From assembly GCA_002964805.2 (NCBI GenBank), contig PUDQ02000033.1:1178001-1242000 (forward strand): DNA of 64,000 nt, written 5' to 3'. The notes beneath the pieces are model-generated. The model saw only the letters and a program-made list of their open reading frames with translations. It was not told the DNA's origin and made no database searches. Shown here piece after piece: positions 12,364 through 25,600 of the stretch; the first letter of the stretch is position 1; each line of letters starts with the position of its first letter. Source of the DNA: Trametes villosa. Lineage: Eukaryota; Basidiomycota; Agaricomycetes; Polyporales; Polyporaceae. Position numbers and translations under genes: made by a program.

Positions 12364-13859
12364 TCACGGGTTTCCAAGCCCGCTCACCTGGTACGCCGAG
12401 CGCGCCCTCCACCAGTTGAACGTAGTGATGAAGCCGAGGAACTTGTTCCGGAGCCACGCCGGGTTCACAGGTATGATCCCCAGAATCCACTTCGTCTCGT
12501 TCTTGACCACGAGCATCTTCTGCAGCCCCTTCACCATCCGGATGACAGTCTCCGCGCGCCCGTGTCGCTCCTCGCCCCACTGCCGCAGCGGCGCCTCGAT
12601 AGCACCCGCCGCCCCACCAGACGTAGCTGCGCGCACGTACTCCGCAAGCACAGGCCCGAGCTTGACCGCGTCGCGGATGCCGAGATTCATGCCCTGCCCG
12701 CCCATGGGTGGGTGGATGTGCGCCGCATCCCCTACGAGGAGCACCGGCCCGCCCTCGCGCACAGGCTCGCCCGAGGGCGCGACGCCGCTGGGGAGGTTCT
12801 GGAAGAACGCGTCCGCGATGGAGCAGCGCGTGCGGAAGCGGCTCGACCACGCCGCCTGCTTGATCGTCACCCGGGGCGCGCCCTTCGGAAGCGCGTTGTT
12901 CGGGCCCCACGCGTCGACGAGCTTCTGGAGGTACGCGGCGTCGGGCGCGTGCGGGGGCACGCCGAGCGCGGCAGGGATCGCGCAGCCGACGCGGAACACG
13001 GTCTCGCCCGCGGGGACGTGCGCGTACGGCGCGCCGGGGAGCGCGATGAACAGGAACGCGTTGTCCGCGGTGAGCGTGAGGCTGACGGTGTCGCGTTCCC
13101 AGGGGGGCGGATTGTCGAGCGTGACGTCCGCGATGACCATCTGCGCGAGCAGGTTCGTGTGCTCGTCGTTTGGCTCGCCGTCTGGGTCCGCCCAGCCGAT
13201 CTGGGCATGCTCGCGGATCTGGGGCGGGAAGGGCGCAGTTAGTTGGAATGTGTAAGTGGCGTTTGGGTTGAGTGGGGGGACTTACGACGGAGTGGGAGCC
13301 GTCCGCGCCGACGACGCAGCGCGCGCGCAGGACGTGGCCGTTGTCGAAGGTGACGTCGGTGAACTTTGGGTCGGTTGAGTTCGGCTTTAGGCTGACGACC
13401 TTGTGCGGCCTGAGGACGTGGATGTCGCGCTCGCGCGCGGCGTCTCCGAGGATTTGCTCGGTGGTGTGTTGGGGGATGGCGACCATGCACGCATATTTTG
13501 TGTGCTTGCCGAGGAGTGCGAAGCTTGCCGTCTCGATGTGAGTGTCGCCGATTCTCATGAAGGTGGCCCGGATTTTGCGGCATGCTTCGAGGATGGGGTC
13601 GATGCAGTCGATCTTCTCGAGTGCCTGCAGTGTGATCCACTGGATGTGAGCGCCGACGCTCGCGTAGATCGTACCGTAAAACGTGTACCTCGAGTGTGGC
13701 TGCGTGAAGCACGGCCGCGCGCGAACTATTGTCGCCTTCAGCAGCGGCATCGACAACAACGAAGTCGGTGCAGCCCTGCTTGTGCAGCGAGAGGGCGAGG
13801 CAGAGGCCTGTAGGCCCTGCACCGACGATGAGGAGTTCAGTGCTCTCGGGGAGGGACAT
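12364..13859 (-). CDS. FAD-dependent aromatic-ring monooxygenase (phenol hydroxylase-like)
   Basis: Flavoprotein of the PHBH/phenol-hydroxylase fold, expected to hydroxylate an aromatic or related substrate with NADPH and O2. Exons 13689-13859, 13286-13624 and 12364-13218 give 454 aa. The dinucleotide-binding loop is GAGPTG at residues 13-18. RAAVLHAATLE follows at about 47-57. The DG motif is GADGSHSV at about 163-170, and the second FAD motif GDAAHIHPPMGGQGMN begins at residue 333. The protein ends about 120 residues after this motif and has no room for the thioredoxin-like C-terminal domain of true phenol 2-monooxygenases, so it belongs to the shorter subgroup. The substrate cannot be told from sequence. 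It stands alone between housekeeping genes, with no neighbouring secondary-metabolite gene. Its stop is 165 bp from the convergent apc5 stop. Confidence 0.9.
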
Positions 13860-14318
13860 GGTGGAGGTGATGGATAGAGAGCCGGGCGACGCGCTGACCC
13901 ATTAAGTACGGTTCTGCCTGCTGCATCTGCCTGCGGTCACCCAGACCACAGCTTTGACAGGATTTAGCGCATCCGTGGGTGCATGCCCTCCGGGGCATCG
14001 GGAAGCAACGCGTGGCTTCCTGGTCCTCCCGGCTGTTGTCACACATACGTAGGTGCACCCAGCAATAATTAGAAACCCAGAAAGACATGACAGACCGCAG
14101 ACCGCTATCTCTCAAGCTCAGTGAGATCTGTCCACTGAGGGGGGGGGTTGGGTGGCGACGAGGGAGGGGAAGACGAGGGGAAGCTGATCGAGAGGCCAAG
14201 ATATGTTGCACAGCCATCGAGAGGCGATCACCCTTCAGGGGTACACGCGCCTATGTAATATTTCCTGTCCCGTCTCCTGTCCCGTCCTCTCTTCCATCTT
14301 TCCCCGACATATCGAAAC
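13860..14318. other. Divergent promoter region, monooxygenase / map1
   Basis: 459 bp between two divergent ATGs. No ORF of note and no canonical TATA box seen. A run of nine G residues lies near 14138-14147. Confidence 0.5.
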
Positions 14319-16188
14319 ATGAGCGCGGTCACCGTAGCCTGCCAGTCCTCGACCTGTCCCAACGGTCACCCGCCCTCGCGTCTCGAGTGCCCGACGTGCA
14401 ACAAGTCAGTCTTGCTCCGCCTTCGATACCGACAGTCGGCTTACGCGTGGTCTCAGGCTCGGGATTAAGGGATCCTTCTTCTGCGGACAGGATTGCTTTA
14501 AGGCAAATTGTGAGCGGAATAGTCGCATATCGAACAACTCACGTCCTTACACCTCATGCAGGGGTAACTATTGCCACCACACATCAGATTGTTGTGCCTC
14601 ACCTCGACGTACCAGAAAACGCACAAAATCATCCATGACATCGCCACTCCCCGCCAACCTCTCTTAGATGACCCCAACATCAACAAGGGTATGTAATTAT
14701 GATGTACAAACATGCAGCAGTCCACGAACGTCCCACTTTCTAGATGGCACCTTCAATCCTTTTGGTACCTACAAGTACACCGGTACCATGCGCCCCGTCT
14801 ACCCTCTCTCCCCCAAGCGTCAGGTTCCCGAGCATATCCCTCGCCCGGACTATGCTGAAGACGGTAGGCCTCAACGCATTCCCGGCGCGATCCTCCCGCT
14901 CATACGCCCCCTGCTTTAGGCATCCCGACGAGCGAAATGAGGCGTGCCGGCCAGCCGCCGAAGATCCTCACGGCCGAGGAACAGAAGAAGATGCGCAACG
15001 TGTGCCGGGTGAGTCACGCCTCCGCCTCTGCGAGACGTTCCGCTCTCAAGCGCGCCTTTTATCTCAGCGCGCACTTCTAACCACCGCTTTCCTCCCCCTT
15101 TCGCGTGCGTGCGCCGTCGTGTGCGTGTAGGCCTCCCGTGAGATCCTTGACATTGCTGCGGCGGCCATCCGCCCTGGCATTACCACGGACGAGATCGACG
15201 CGATCGTGCACCAGGCGACCATTGATCGCGACGCGTACCCGTCTCCTCTGAACTACCGCAACTTTCCCAAGTCTGTGTGCACGTACGTCGATATAATGTC
15301 CTTGAGCTGTGGAGAACGACTCTCACCGAATATATCACACACAGGTCCGTCAACGAAGTCATTTGCCACGGCATCCCCGACAAGCGCAAGCTGCAGGAAG
15401 GTGACATCATCAACATTGGTGAGGCCCATCATCCTGCTTTCTGAGTGTGTGACGCTCACATCCATGCGCAGACGTTTCAATCTACAAAGATGGTACATAC
15501 ACTCAGTTCTTCCCCCCCCTCTTCTCCCAGAAGCTCACCGTACACCCAGGTTTCCATGCTGACCTGAACGAGACGTACCCCGTCGGCCGCGTCGACGAGG
15601 ACTCGCAGCGCGTGATGCGCGCGGCACGCAAGTCGCTCGACGCTGCGATCAAGATGTGCAAGCCCGGCGCGCTCTTCCGCGACATTGGCAAGACCATGTG
15701 CGTTTCTCTCCCCCTCCCCCAACCCCATATGGTGTATGCTGACGCGCCCATAGTGAGCCCATCGCGCGCGCGGCCGGCTGCTCGGTCGTGCGCACGTACT
15801 GCGGACACGGCATCAACGACCTCTTCCACCCTGCGCCGAACATCCCGCACTATGCGAAGAACAAGGCGGTGGGCACTATGAAGCCTGGGATGTGCTTCAC
15901 CATTGAGCCCGTGCGTGTACTGCAATGGTGTTGAAGGTCGAGCGGCGACTAACCATACTTGGCGTGGTAGATGATCAACCTCGGTCACTGGGACCTCGAG
16001 CATTGGCCGGATGACTGGACTGCCGTCACTATCGACGGTAAACGCAGCGCACAGTTCGAGGAGACCCTCCTGTAAGTTGTCTGCAAGCGGGCGTTCTTGG
16101 ATGCGTAAGCTAACCTGATGTTCGTAGGGTCACCGAGACCGGTATCGAGGTCCTCACGGCCGGCAAGCCGCGAGCAGACCTGCAGTGA
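14319..16188 (+). CDS. map1: Methionine aminopeptidase 1 (cytosolic)
   Basis: Removes the initiator Met from nascent proteins at the ribosome. Thirteen exons: 14319-14404, 14457-14509, 14562-14563, 14616-14688, 14744-14863, 14920-15008, 15131-15282, 15345-15418, 15472-15492, 15550-15697, 15754-15910, 15971-16071, 16128-16188; 1137 nt, 378 aa. The N terminus is the zinc-finger pair of eukaryotic type 1 enzymes ([17 protein letters not shown], then a HxxxH). The catalytic domain holds the five metal ligands at D217, D228, H291, E324 and E355, plus H200 in VICHGIP and H226 in [11 protein letters not shown]. The third exon is only 2 nt: it supplies GG to complete a TGG Trp codon in ANW-KTHK, a conserved position. 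Skipping it would give an immediate TAA. A separate 21-nt exon encodes the DVSIYKD strand. Confidence 0.95.
14562..14563 (+). other. Predicted 2-nt microexon of map1
   Basis: GG between an acceptor (ATGCAG, ending at 14561) and a donor (GTAACT, from 14564). It completes the TGG codon begun by the final T of the preceding exon (14509). Both flanking introns are exactly 52 nt. Confidence 0.75.
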
Positions 16189-16445
16189 TCCACTGCGTTT
16201 CTTGTGTACCCGGGTTGACGTGTTGTACCCTGCTGTGTTATGTTGTTGTAGCCTGTGCCGGTATCGGCCCGTCCGAGAGAACACATACATTGGAGAACGT
16301 AAAAAAACAGCGCTAGCATCGGCAGAGCGACCACGGGACACAAACACGCCAAGTCAGACCGCCGTGTGTTGAGACACCCAGAAGAAGTACTTTTGGTCCT
16401 AACCCATCGTCCGCCGCCCAAGCCCTTCCTCCTGAATCCCCCAGC

Positions 16446-19269
16446 TCAGTCCTGGCTCGTCTTGCGCTTCCGCATCTCCGAGTTCAGGTCCACCGTCGCC
16501 TCCCTGAACGGCTCCCCCCGATCCACCTTCCCGATGATCTCCACGGGGACGTCGTCCGACAGACTCTGCTTCCGCGCCCGTCCCTGCCCGCGGAAGTGCA
16601 GCCCCTCCGCGTCCGGGCCCGCCTGCTCGCCCGTCGCGATCGGCGAGGTGGGCGTGAGGCCGAGCGTGGGCGTGTTCGCGGCGCTCGACGTGCGCCGCAG
16701 GCGCGTGATGTCCGCGTACGAGCTCCGCTGGCTGCGCGGGTGCGCCGCGAGCGTGCTCCCGTCCGCGGAGGGCACGATTAGGTTGTCGTAGTCCGGCGCG
16801 TCCTCCTCGTCGGACACGTCGGGCGTCGCGGCGCGGCTGATCTCCTGGCTGCGCGTGCCTCCGCCCGCCCAGGCGCTCGTTCCACGGTTGGCGCTGCGGC
16901 TCCAGCCAAAGAGTCGTTCGTCGAGCCACGTCTGAGAAACGCTGAGTCAGAGGAAGGTTGCTAGGAGAGGTAAAGGGACGTACCATAGGATGCGAGAGGA
17001 GGTTGCCTTGAGCGTCCACCCCACCCGTGGAGCTCTTCCGCCGCCAGATGCCGGGCTCCCCGGAGGACGGAGGTGCAGTCGCGGACGGTACAAGGATTCG
17101 CATCTACGCGATGTGAGCGACTAATGGGTGCTTGCACACGGGGGCGTGCGTACCTGGTCAAAGTCCTCGAACACCTTCGGGCCGAACTCGTTAATCACCT
17201 CCGCAAGCTCGTTCGCGACGTCCTCTCTCATCTGCTTGAGCTTGTCGAGCGAGCGCTGCTGACCGGGAACCAGGGACACGACCAGAGGCCGCAGTGACCT
17301 ACAGGGGGCGTTGAGTCAGAAGTGTGCGCTACCCGAACGATGCACGGACATACTTGAGGACGTCCATCCCTGCTTCGCCGAACTTCAGCGCGGCGTATCC
17401 GATCATTGGCAGGATCATCAGCACGATGAAAGGCGTCCATATCCTCCACTTCAGAGGCGCGCCCGCCTTCGTCGCGACCAAAGCCGCGAGAATGCCGTAC
17501 AGGGTGTACAGGACTGGTGTCACGCCGAGCGCGACTAGAATCTTCCATGTAGCCAACACGTCACGACCTGCAATCTTGACCTGCGAGGCGGCAAGGGCCT
17601 CTAATCACAGGCGAGTGAGCCATGTCCTCAACATGGGACCGTGAGCCGCACCTTTGGCTTTATTCCGCGATATGATAGACGCGGTGATGAAGATAGGACC
17701 GTTGAGAATGACGCCAGGTAGTGCCAGCATAGACCACACGGTCAGTAGGATGAGACGATACGAGAGCAGACCGAAGGTCTTCCACCCTGCTTTCTGCGCC
17801 TTCGGAACCTACACGGACGAAGTTAAGCTCTGCAATCGCGCTCACTTAGCACAACGGGCGATGCACCGACCTGGTGATCACGTAGGCCCAAGTCGCGAAG
17901 TAGACGATTGTACTTCAGGACATCCTCGCGCAACTTCCGAACTTTGGGCTCGTCTTTGAAGTGGAGGTAGCCCTGGAGGAACCGTTTATTTAGCTCTACA
18001 ACTTGGCCGAGGGTCAAGTGTTGCCCAGGAGTCTTGTACAGTCGCCGGGCGGCTTGGATGAGCTGCACAACCGCTGTCAGCGAAGGGCCTCGGATAGCGA
18101 GACTGAACTGACCATGAGCGTGTCATAGTCCGGTGCCCTCAACGTGACCGTCTTGAGCGCGTCGTAGATTACGTCCAAGAACTTGCCAACCGCCTCTCTC
18201 TTCTTCTCGCCACCCTGCTTGAACATCTCGACAAATTCTGGTGGAACATCGAGCGGCGAGCCGAACTCAATGACTGCCCGAGACCGGAAGCGATGCGCAT
18301 GGAAGTAAGACAAGCCGACTGGTACAATCTTGACTCGGAGGTCTGGATTGTTCGCCATGGCCCCCAATGCCATGAGAGACACTCCCGCCTTGAGGGGCAG
18401 GAGGTCCGTCCGGTCGTGACTGCCACCTATGACGCGTGAGTTGTCGCATGAGATATGGTGCACGTTCTATGCGTGCCGCTCACCTTCGGGGAAGATGCAG
18501 ATGGCACCGCCGTCTGTGAGACTCTGGTACACATGCTGATACATTTGGTGCTGGTCGACGAACGGTAACCGCTGGAAGGAGAAGCCGTTCTTGCCAGAGC
18601 CCTGGAGCTCCTTGATTTTCTCCCGAAGCCTGGCGGTGCCGGGAAACTCTTTCCGGATCCTCAGCTGGGTATCTGAGATGACCTCCACGACCTCAGCGAC
18701 GGTCGAGCCCACGCTTTTGGGTAGCAGGACCTGCATCTTGGGCTGGAACTCAGACGTGAAGCGCGTGCCGTGTCCGATAATCAAGCAAGAGTCCTCCTCG
18801 GATATTGTGATTTCACCCGTCCCGGGCTTCGCATCGTCAGCAGCCCGCACCACGGGGACTGCGCCAGTGTTCAATATCATGCATGGGGAAAGCAGAGGAA
18901 CTCCTACTCACTACTCGCCATAAGCCCCGCGAAGAACCCTACGAACTTCCTCTTCATGCTCTTCGCGGCAATGAGTGAGCGTACATGTCGGCGTGTCTCG
19001 CGGTGCACTTGCTGGTACAGGAGTAGTGGGTCAAGAAACTGCAGGGGGTGTGGTCAATACTGTTAGTACCACCAACCGCCATGTACGCTTACCTGGTTAT
19101 TGTGTGGTGCTGCCACGAATATGACGGGGCCATCGCGAGGGATGTTAAACGCGCCCCGAGGTCGGATCTCGCGGAAGAATATGTTCGTGACGATCTTCCA
19201 GAAGACAAGTGCGGTGTCGTAGACGAGGTCAGAGGGCTCGCTGCTATGTACAACCTTCATGCCGGCCAT
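16446..19269 (-). CDS. gpt2: Glycerol-3-phosphate / dihydroxyacetone-phosphate acyltransferase (SCT1/GPT2 family)
   Basis: ER membrane enzyme of the first step of phosphatidic acid synthesis. Ten exons: 19093-19269, 18912-19038, 18484-18858, 18113-18426, 17871-18062, 17652-17808, 17354-17600, 17154-17298, 16984-17103, 16446-16931; 2340 nt, 779 aa. Acyltransferase motif I is the HX5D variant of this family (H56 to D62 in APHNNQFLD), followed by ASIPVVRAAD. The substrate motif FPEGGSHDRTDL starts at about residue 224 and spans the third intron. Three hydrophobic segments follow: LILLTVWSMLALPGVIL, ILVALGVTPVLYTLYGI and FIVLMILPMIGYAAL. The C-terminal 160 residues are a Ser/Thr/Asp-rich cytosolic tail, typical of yeast Gpt2, where it is phosphorylated. 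The start is uncertain: an in-frame ATG 27 codons upstream (19350) or a second ATG at 19260 are alternatives. Confidence 0.92.
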
Positions 19270-19603
19270 ACACGTCGTGGGGAAGTCGTACAGCGGGAGG
19301 GGAGAAGGTGGAGAGGGTCGTGGCCGCAGCGGAACAAGAGGTGTGCGCACTAATTAACGGGCGCCTGCGGCGGTCGGGCATGTCGATGTCGTCAATCATG
19401 TGTCGGTCACCGGGTCTCTCTCCCACACACTCTCCCTTCCCCAGGGCCCCAATGGTCCAGCCAGGTCTCGCCAGCGCTGTGTCGAAGAACGTCTCGATTA
19501 CACCTAGATTATCTTGCTACAGTAGAGAAAGCGGATGCGATGCTTGGTATACACATGTGTAGATGCAGCCAGAATGTCAATCCCATGTCCCCAACCCGGT
19601 CAC
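19270..19603. other. Short intergenic gap, gpt2 promoter / xmap215 terminator
   Basis: 334 bp between tandem minus-strand genes. It contains the possible 27-codon N-terminal extension of gpt2 (19270-19350). No other feature seen. Confidence 0.4.
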
Positions 19604-22600
19604 TCAGCCGTCCCGGAGCGCCGTAAACACAGACGGCGGGCGTCCCTGCGAAGATCCGTTGCTCGCGGTACTCGACCGGTACTGGAAGATATCGTGCAGC
19701 CTCGATAGTTTCTCCTGCTGGGGCGGTGGGAGGTCGGAAATGCTCGACCGAGGAGGTGAGCGGGGTGATGTCTCCGCCCGCCCACTCAGAGACGCCGGGG
19801 GCGATGTCGGCGTTCCAGGCGAATTGAGCTCGAGGTCTAGGTGGTCATGTGTTGTGAGCGGCGAACGCTGTCAATTGAACGTAGAAACGTACTGCTCGAT
19901 GTACTTAGAGTCCGCTCGTGCCCATTGGATTCTAGGCCTAAATGAATTGTCAGTGGACACAATAGGCATGAATATAAGCGCGACGTACGCGAGAGAGTCT
20001 GGGCGACTGCAACGTTCCGCTCCTCATCTTCCGCCGCGCGACTCGCCAGGGCACGCGTGATGTACTTCCGGAACGCGGGCCCAGTAGACTCCAGAATCTT
20101 ATCCACTCGCGGCTTCTTGTGGGGATACGCCTTGAGATAGTGATGGAGCTCGGTGATCCCCTCCTTGTGCATGGCGCCGGTGGTCTCGCTGGAGATGTGG
20201 TCAATGATCACATTGAGTTGATCGTCGAGGTCGGGTTCCTGCACGGTGTCCGCTGTAGATGAAACGCTCCGGCTTCGTGTGTGATTCGAAGACGATGCGC
20301 GGTGGGGGTCGGACGTGACCGATCGCGAGGACGCCGTCTCCTGAGGCGAAATTGGGCGGCTGAGCGTGGAGGTAGGTCGCCGCGGTTCCTCGCGAATGAC
20401 GTCGGAGTTGCGGAGGGGGACCTCGGCGGCAGTCTTCGTCGAGGAATTGAGGATGCGGTACACGTAAGGATAGACAATGGTGGCGGAAGGATCGTCGAAG
20501 GCTGAAGAGAGATGGTCGTACACGTCGTCTCCATAATGGGCTGTGCAGAAGGATCAACACCTCGCGCACACGGTCCAGACGGGCTCTTGCTCACCGACTA
20601 CGTGCTGGATGATGACCTTGATGGTTCTCAGGGGCATGTCGCCGCATGGCACCTTGTTCGTAGCTCGTGCCCGCCACTCATTTGGCGGAACCGACTGCAA
20701 GAAATGCTCGACGGCCGGGAACAGTTCCACAGGGTCCAGCACCCCTTTCTCCAGATCTTGAGGGATGTTCCTCGCCAACTTCCAGACGCACTTCAGCACA
20801 AGCTCCGCAACCTTGGCCTCTTGAGAGTCGACGCTGGTCCCATTCGCCGGGAACGGCTTGACAATCCGCAGTAGGAGCGCGAACAAGGAGCTGTGCAGGC
20901 GTGGTCAGTGGTGTTCGGCGGCCGGCAACATCAAACCTACCGGAAGATTGACATCCTCCTCCCTGTGGCAAAGAGCCGCAAGATGATCATGTTAATGAAC
21001 CGCGAGAGGTCTTTCACCTTCGTGTCGTGGCTGTTGTCTGTCTGCAGGAGACGCAGAGTCAACTCCTCCAAGAGAGATGTCATGATGTCGACTGTCAAAG
21101 ACTCCGCCAAGAAGACGTGGTCGCAGAACGCGTTGAGCGTCTGGATGAGGTGCTTCGCCAGACGGAAGTTCTCCGGCAGTGTGATCTCCTCGGGATGCTC
21201 GAAGACGTGCGCCATCTGCAGCGTGATAGTCTCGATGAGGCCCTCGGTGTGCTCCGCCAACTCCTGGTAGGCCGGCGACGATGGCCCTTGCTCAGGCCCT
21301 ACCTCGAGCACCTTCTGAATCTTCTTCAGGGCTTCGACGCTCCTTGTCGGGTCGTTGCTGAGGATGCTGGATATTGTAACGGTGATGTCCTCTGTCGCAG
21401 GATCCTGCCGCTCATCCACGTCGTCGTAAGCACGACGGACTAGCCCTGCCTTCTGCCCATTTGCATGGAAGACGTCGTCCATGGACGACCGCGATGTCAT
21501 CGAAGTAGGGATCGAGGGTGGTGGAAGGCCGCTCGCCGTTGCCGTACTGTTCATGCGAGAGCGTGGAGGCGCCAGTCGAGAAGGTACAAACGTCCTTGGG
21601 CGCGCTCCAGTCGTTGGGGATGTGGGGGTAGGGACGTGTGAAGGCCCCGCGATGTTGTGACCACGGGCGGGAGAAGCTGGTCGGGCTATATGCGAGGGTG
21701 CTGGGGACGACGAGCGCGCTACCATATGAGACGGCGAGCCGGGACGAGCGAGTCTTGATGGCGGCGCCAACGAGGGACTGGCTGAGCGCGGGATGGCTCC
21801 CGCTAGGCGGGAAACAGGACCTGGTGCAGGGGATCCTGACCTCGGGATGCCGGTGGCCACCCGAGATGCATGGGTCGCAATGGGCGGATTGTCGGCTTTG
21901 TCAGGGCTGGAAGCACCAGCGGCCCCGGGTACGCGACGGAGGCGCTCCTCCAGCTGCGTCTTGTCTTTGGGAGATAAATGTCCGACCAATGACCAGATCT
22001 TCTCGCCCACAAGCACGTAGCCCTCGCTACAGAGCATGAATGAGCCTATGGGTTTCCAAGGGGCCAGATTGCGACTAACCTAAGCACGGCAAGCGCAGAC
22101 TTCCGCACTGCTGGATCCTTGTCCGAGATCATGCTTGCAATGACTGGGAAGGCCTTCGCAGGCTCGCAAGCGCCGATTCCGAATCGCTTGAGCAAGCTCG
22201 CTTGTTCGTCCAAGGTTCCTTGACGTGTCTTGGCAACCTTCGAGGTGCGACTGTGCTCGAGCAAAAGCTGGAAGACACGACTGTAGGCGTAGACCTTGGG
22301 CAATGTCTGGATGATTTGCGATACACGCGCGCGAACAGGTTCCCTGGCATCTCCGAGCTGTAGTCGCATTAGAACGATGCACTGCACCATACGTCAGAAA
22401 ACGCACCTTGTGAGAGACGGTTGGGATGAAGCACATCGCCTCCTGGTCAGACAGCTGGTAGTCCACACTCTGCAGAAAGGCAAGGACTGCCTCGACTACG
22501 TCCATGCACTTCTGCACGAGGTTGGATTGGGGCTCGTGAACCTTCAGCGACACGAACTTCAGCGCAAGGTCCGAGTTCGCGATGCAGATCGCCTGTTGCC

Positions 22601-25600
22601 TGTCATCGCCCGTCTGCGCGCTAGTGTAGAACTCCTGGATCATGGTCATGCCAGATACGTGGTCGTTCACGGCGTTGTGATCGTGGGAGAACAGGAGCGC
22701 TAGGAGCTCCTTTGACGCGTGAGGCTCCATCTGGTGCTGCAAGAGCTCGGCGAGGTCTTTGCGAGTCGGTCCGCTCTCAATCACCCATCTGTTCGCATCC
22801 TTCGCAAGTCGCAATCGCTTCGTGTCGGCGTTCGAGCTGGTGAAGATCATAGAAACCGAAGGTTCCGGCGCAGCATGGGCTGGGGGCTTCGACGGACCGC
22901 CGATGCCAGCGCCAGGTCGCTTGAGGCCCGGGCCACCAAGCTTGCTAGGCAGGCGAGAGGTGCTGGCTTCCACCGGCGTCTCAGCCCGAGACTCCGGACG
23001 AGAAGTCGTGCCTGCAGGAAGCTTCCGACGGACACCAGTCAGTTTGCTCGGGGGTGCCATCTTCGACGACGGTTCGGCAGCGGGAGGGGGTGATGGTGCG
23101 GAGGGTGATGGGCTAACGGAAGGCGCCTTAGCCGAGGCGACTTTGGGAGCGGCGGCGACCTTGGGGGCAACAGCAGGAGGGGCGCTCTTCGCTGGCGGGG
23201 CTGCGGAAGCACGCGCGGCTTGGATGAGGGGAACAGCTGTAGATCTCGACGCAGGCTTGAGAGAACTGGCTTGGTGCATGACGGAGTCATAACCGACGGA
23301 CGCAATGAGCGTGGGTAGCAGAGCCTGCGCTCCCTTCCGCACGTCCCCGTTCCTGTCGTCAAGAGAGCTGACTATAGGCCCGGCCCAGCTGCTGAGGTCA
23401 AGACCGTCGGGAGGCCCGTGTTCCTTGAAGTAGTCAGCCATCCAGCCGAACAGGTTGGCGCGCTGCAGCGGGTTCGGGGACTCGAGAGCCGTGGCGATAC
23501 CAGGTATCAGAGGTTCAAAGCCTTCGCAAGCGTCCAAGATAGCCGTCAGAGTCAGCAGAGCTGCGTTGCGAATCGGAGCTTTCTGGTCAGCCAGGACGGA
23601 GGCGACGGGGGCAACGAAGAACCGTGTCTGCTTGTCGAAAGGCTTCCCCATGCCAGTGGCCACGCGTGCAACGATGTCGAGTGCCAAGCTCTGCACTGCC
23701 TTGTTGGCGTCCGTCACTCTCGCCTTCAAGACTTGCCCGATCTCACCTGCAGATACTCAACGTTTAGCAGCCATTCACCGGGTGGCCGAGATAAGCAAGA
23801 GCGCACCCATAGTCGGCTTCAACCGCTTGTTTGCGCCCTGATCTAAGATTGCCTGGAGGGTTTCGAGGGCTTCCTTCTTCGTCTTCCAGGAATCGCTCTT
23901 CGCATCGGCGAGAATCGTGGTCCCCTTGAGCAAGCCATCGATTTCCACCCGAGGGAACAGGTCGTCCAAAGGGTCCGCGCCGCCGGCACTCGCCTTCCCA
24001 GGAGCGGCCCCGGCGGGTGCCAAGCTGGCCAGGTCTGCTGATGTGCGAGTCGGTTCCGGCGCTGGGTTGCCCTCGACCTTGTCGAACTCGCTCATGATTG
24101 TAGCGAGCAGTTGGGGGTTAAGGTCCTCCAGAAGGTCCTTGATCGCTACGTCCACAAGGTCAGATGGTCGCCGCGGAGAGCTGAGAAGGACGACTGACAC
24201 GACCCGGCAAACAACTTCACCGTCACGAGGGTCTTCGTAGCGCTGGTACGCACGGCAGCGTTAGAGTTCTTCAGGGCGGACTTCAGGAACTCGATGAGGC
24301 TTCGCAGCGACAGGCCGGCTATGCCAAACTCTGAGAGTGCCTGCTCGACCCACGTGAGGGCGTCTGCCAAGACCTTCGGTGCCTTCTGCTTCGACAGCGG
24401 CTCGTAGGCTGGGAAGAGTTGAGTCTTCGTATGGTAGCCAAGGCAATGGAACACTAACCATGACCCAGCACGAACTGCAGCGACGTCTTCTCGGCAAATA
24501 GCAAAAGGGTCTCGCCGGCCGGCTTCTTCAGCTTCATGTCGCCCAACTTCTCGCTGAGATGGGGCACACAAATAGCGACGGAAGGCCGGCCGAAGGAGGG
24601 ACATCGATCCGCAAGAATCTGGAGGATACCGTACAACTTGCTCGACACCTATAACGCGGCGCGTTAAATATGAAGCGCGATACTCCAGCAATCGGTTTCC
24701 TACGTACCTGGAAGTTCTTCTCATTCCAGCCCCTCTTCGCCAGGAAGCGCACCACGACCTCCGAGTCGAGGTCCGCGGCAGCGCCCTCTACCCACCCGGT
24801 CATTTCCTCCAATGTAGCCAATCGCGTTTTCCAGTTGGAGTCGCCCAGCCCGGTAGCATAGTTGGCTGGAATGAGCTCAGCCGCGAGCGCCTCTGCGTCT
24901 TCGGGGTTGTGCTTGAACTTGACCGTATCGAGAGCCCCGGGTGCAGGCGCAGCGCCGCCCTTGGCTGGTTTGGCAGCCGCGGCGGCGGCAGCAGCAGCGG
25001 CCGGAGGAGGTTTCTTGGGGGCGGGAGCAGCTGCAGGTGCTGGGGCACCTCCCTCAGGGCCCGCTGCAGCAGGCTTCTTCGTCTTCATACGCAAGTCATG
25101 AACACATACCCGTACTAGGGGCGAGACATGGGACTTACCATGAAACGTGCTGGTGGCTTCTTCAGCGGCTTGTTCTCAGCAGGAGCCAATACGTCCTCCG
25201 TAGGGACTGCTGGCAACGCGGTGGTTGGTGGCTGCTTCGCCGGCGGGGGCTTCTTCTTTGCTGGCTCCTTCGTTGGTGGGGCGGCGGGTTTGGGTGGTGC
25301 GCCAGACCCTGCCTTTGCCTTGACCTTAGCGTTGTCGAACGCCTCCTTGACCTTGACCTTCCGTGTGTCTGCGAGGCCGTCCATCAGTGCATTGAGTGGT
25401 CGCTCTCCGACCATCTTCATGAGCGTTCCTAGACACGTTGCGGCTTCGTTTCGAGCGCCTTCGAACGGATCTTCCATAAGGGAGGCCAACGCCTCCGACA
25501 GCGGCTTGATCTGGGGAGGAGGTATCGCAGTGGGCGATGTGGACAGGCTTCTAGCGATGAACTTCAGGGTACCCTCCTTGACCTGAGGGTTTTTGTTGTT

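Noticed and set aside
12319..13242. 307-codon plus-strand ORF
   Set aside because: Antisense to the monooxygenase third exon, which carries the FAD motif on the minus strand.
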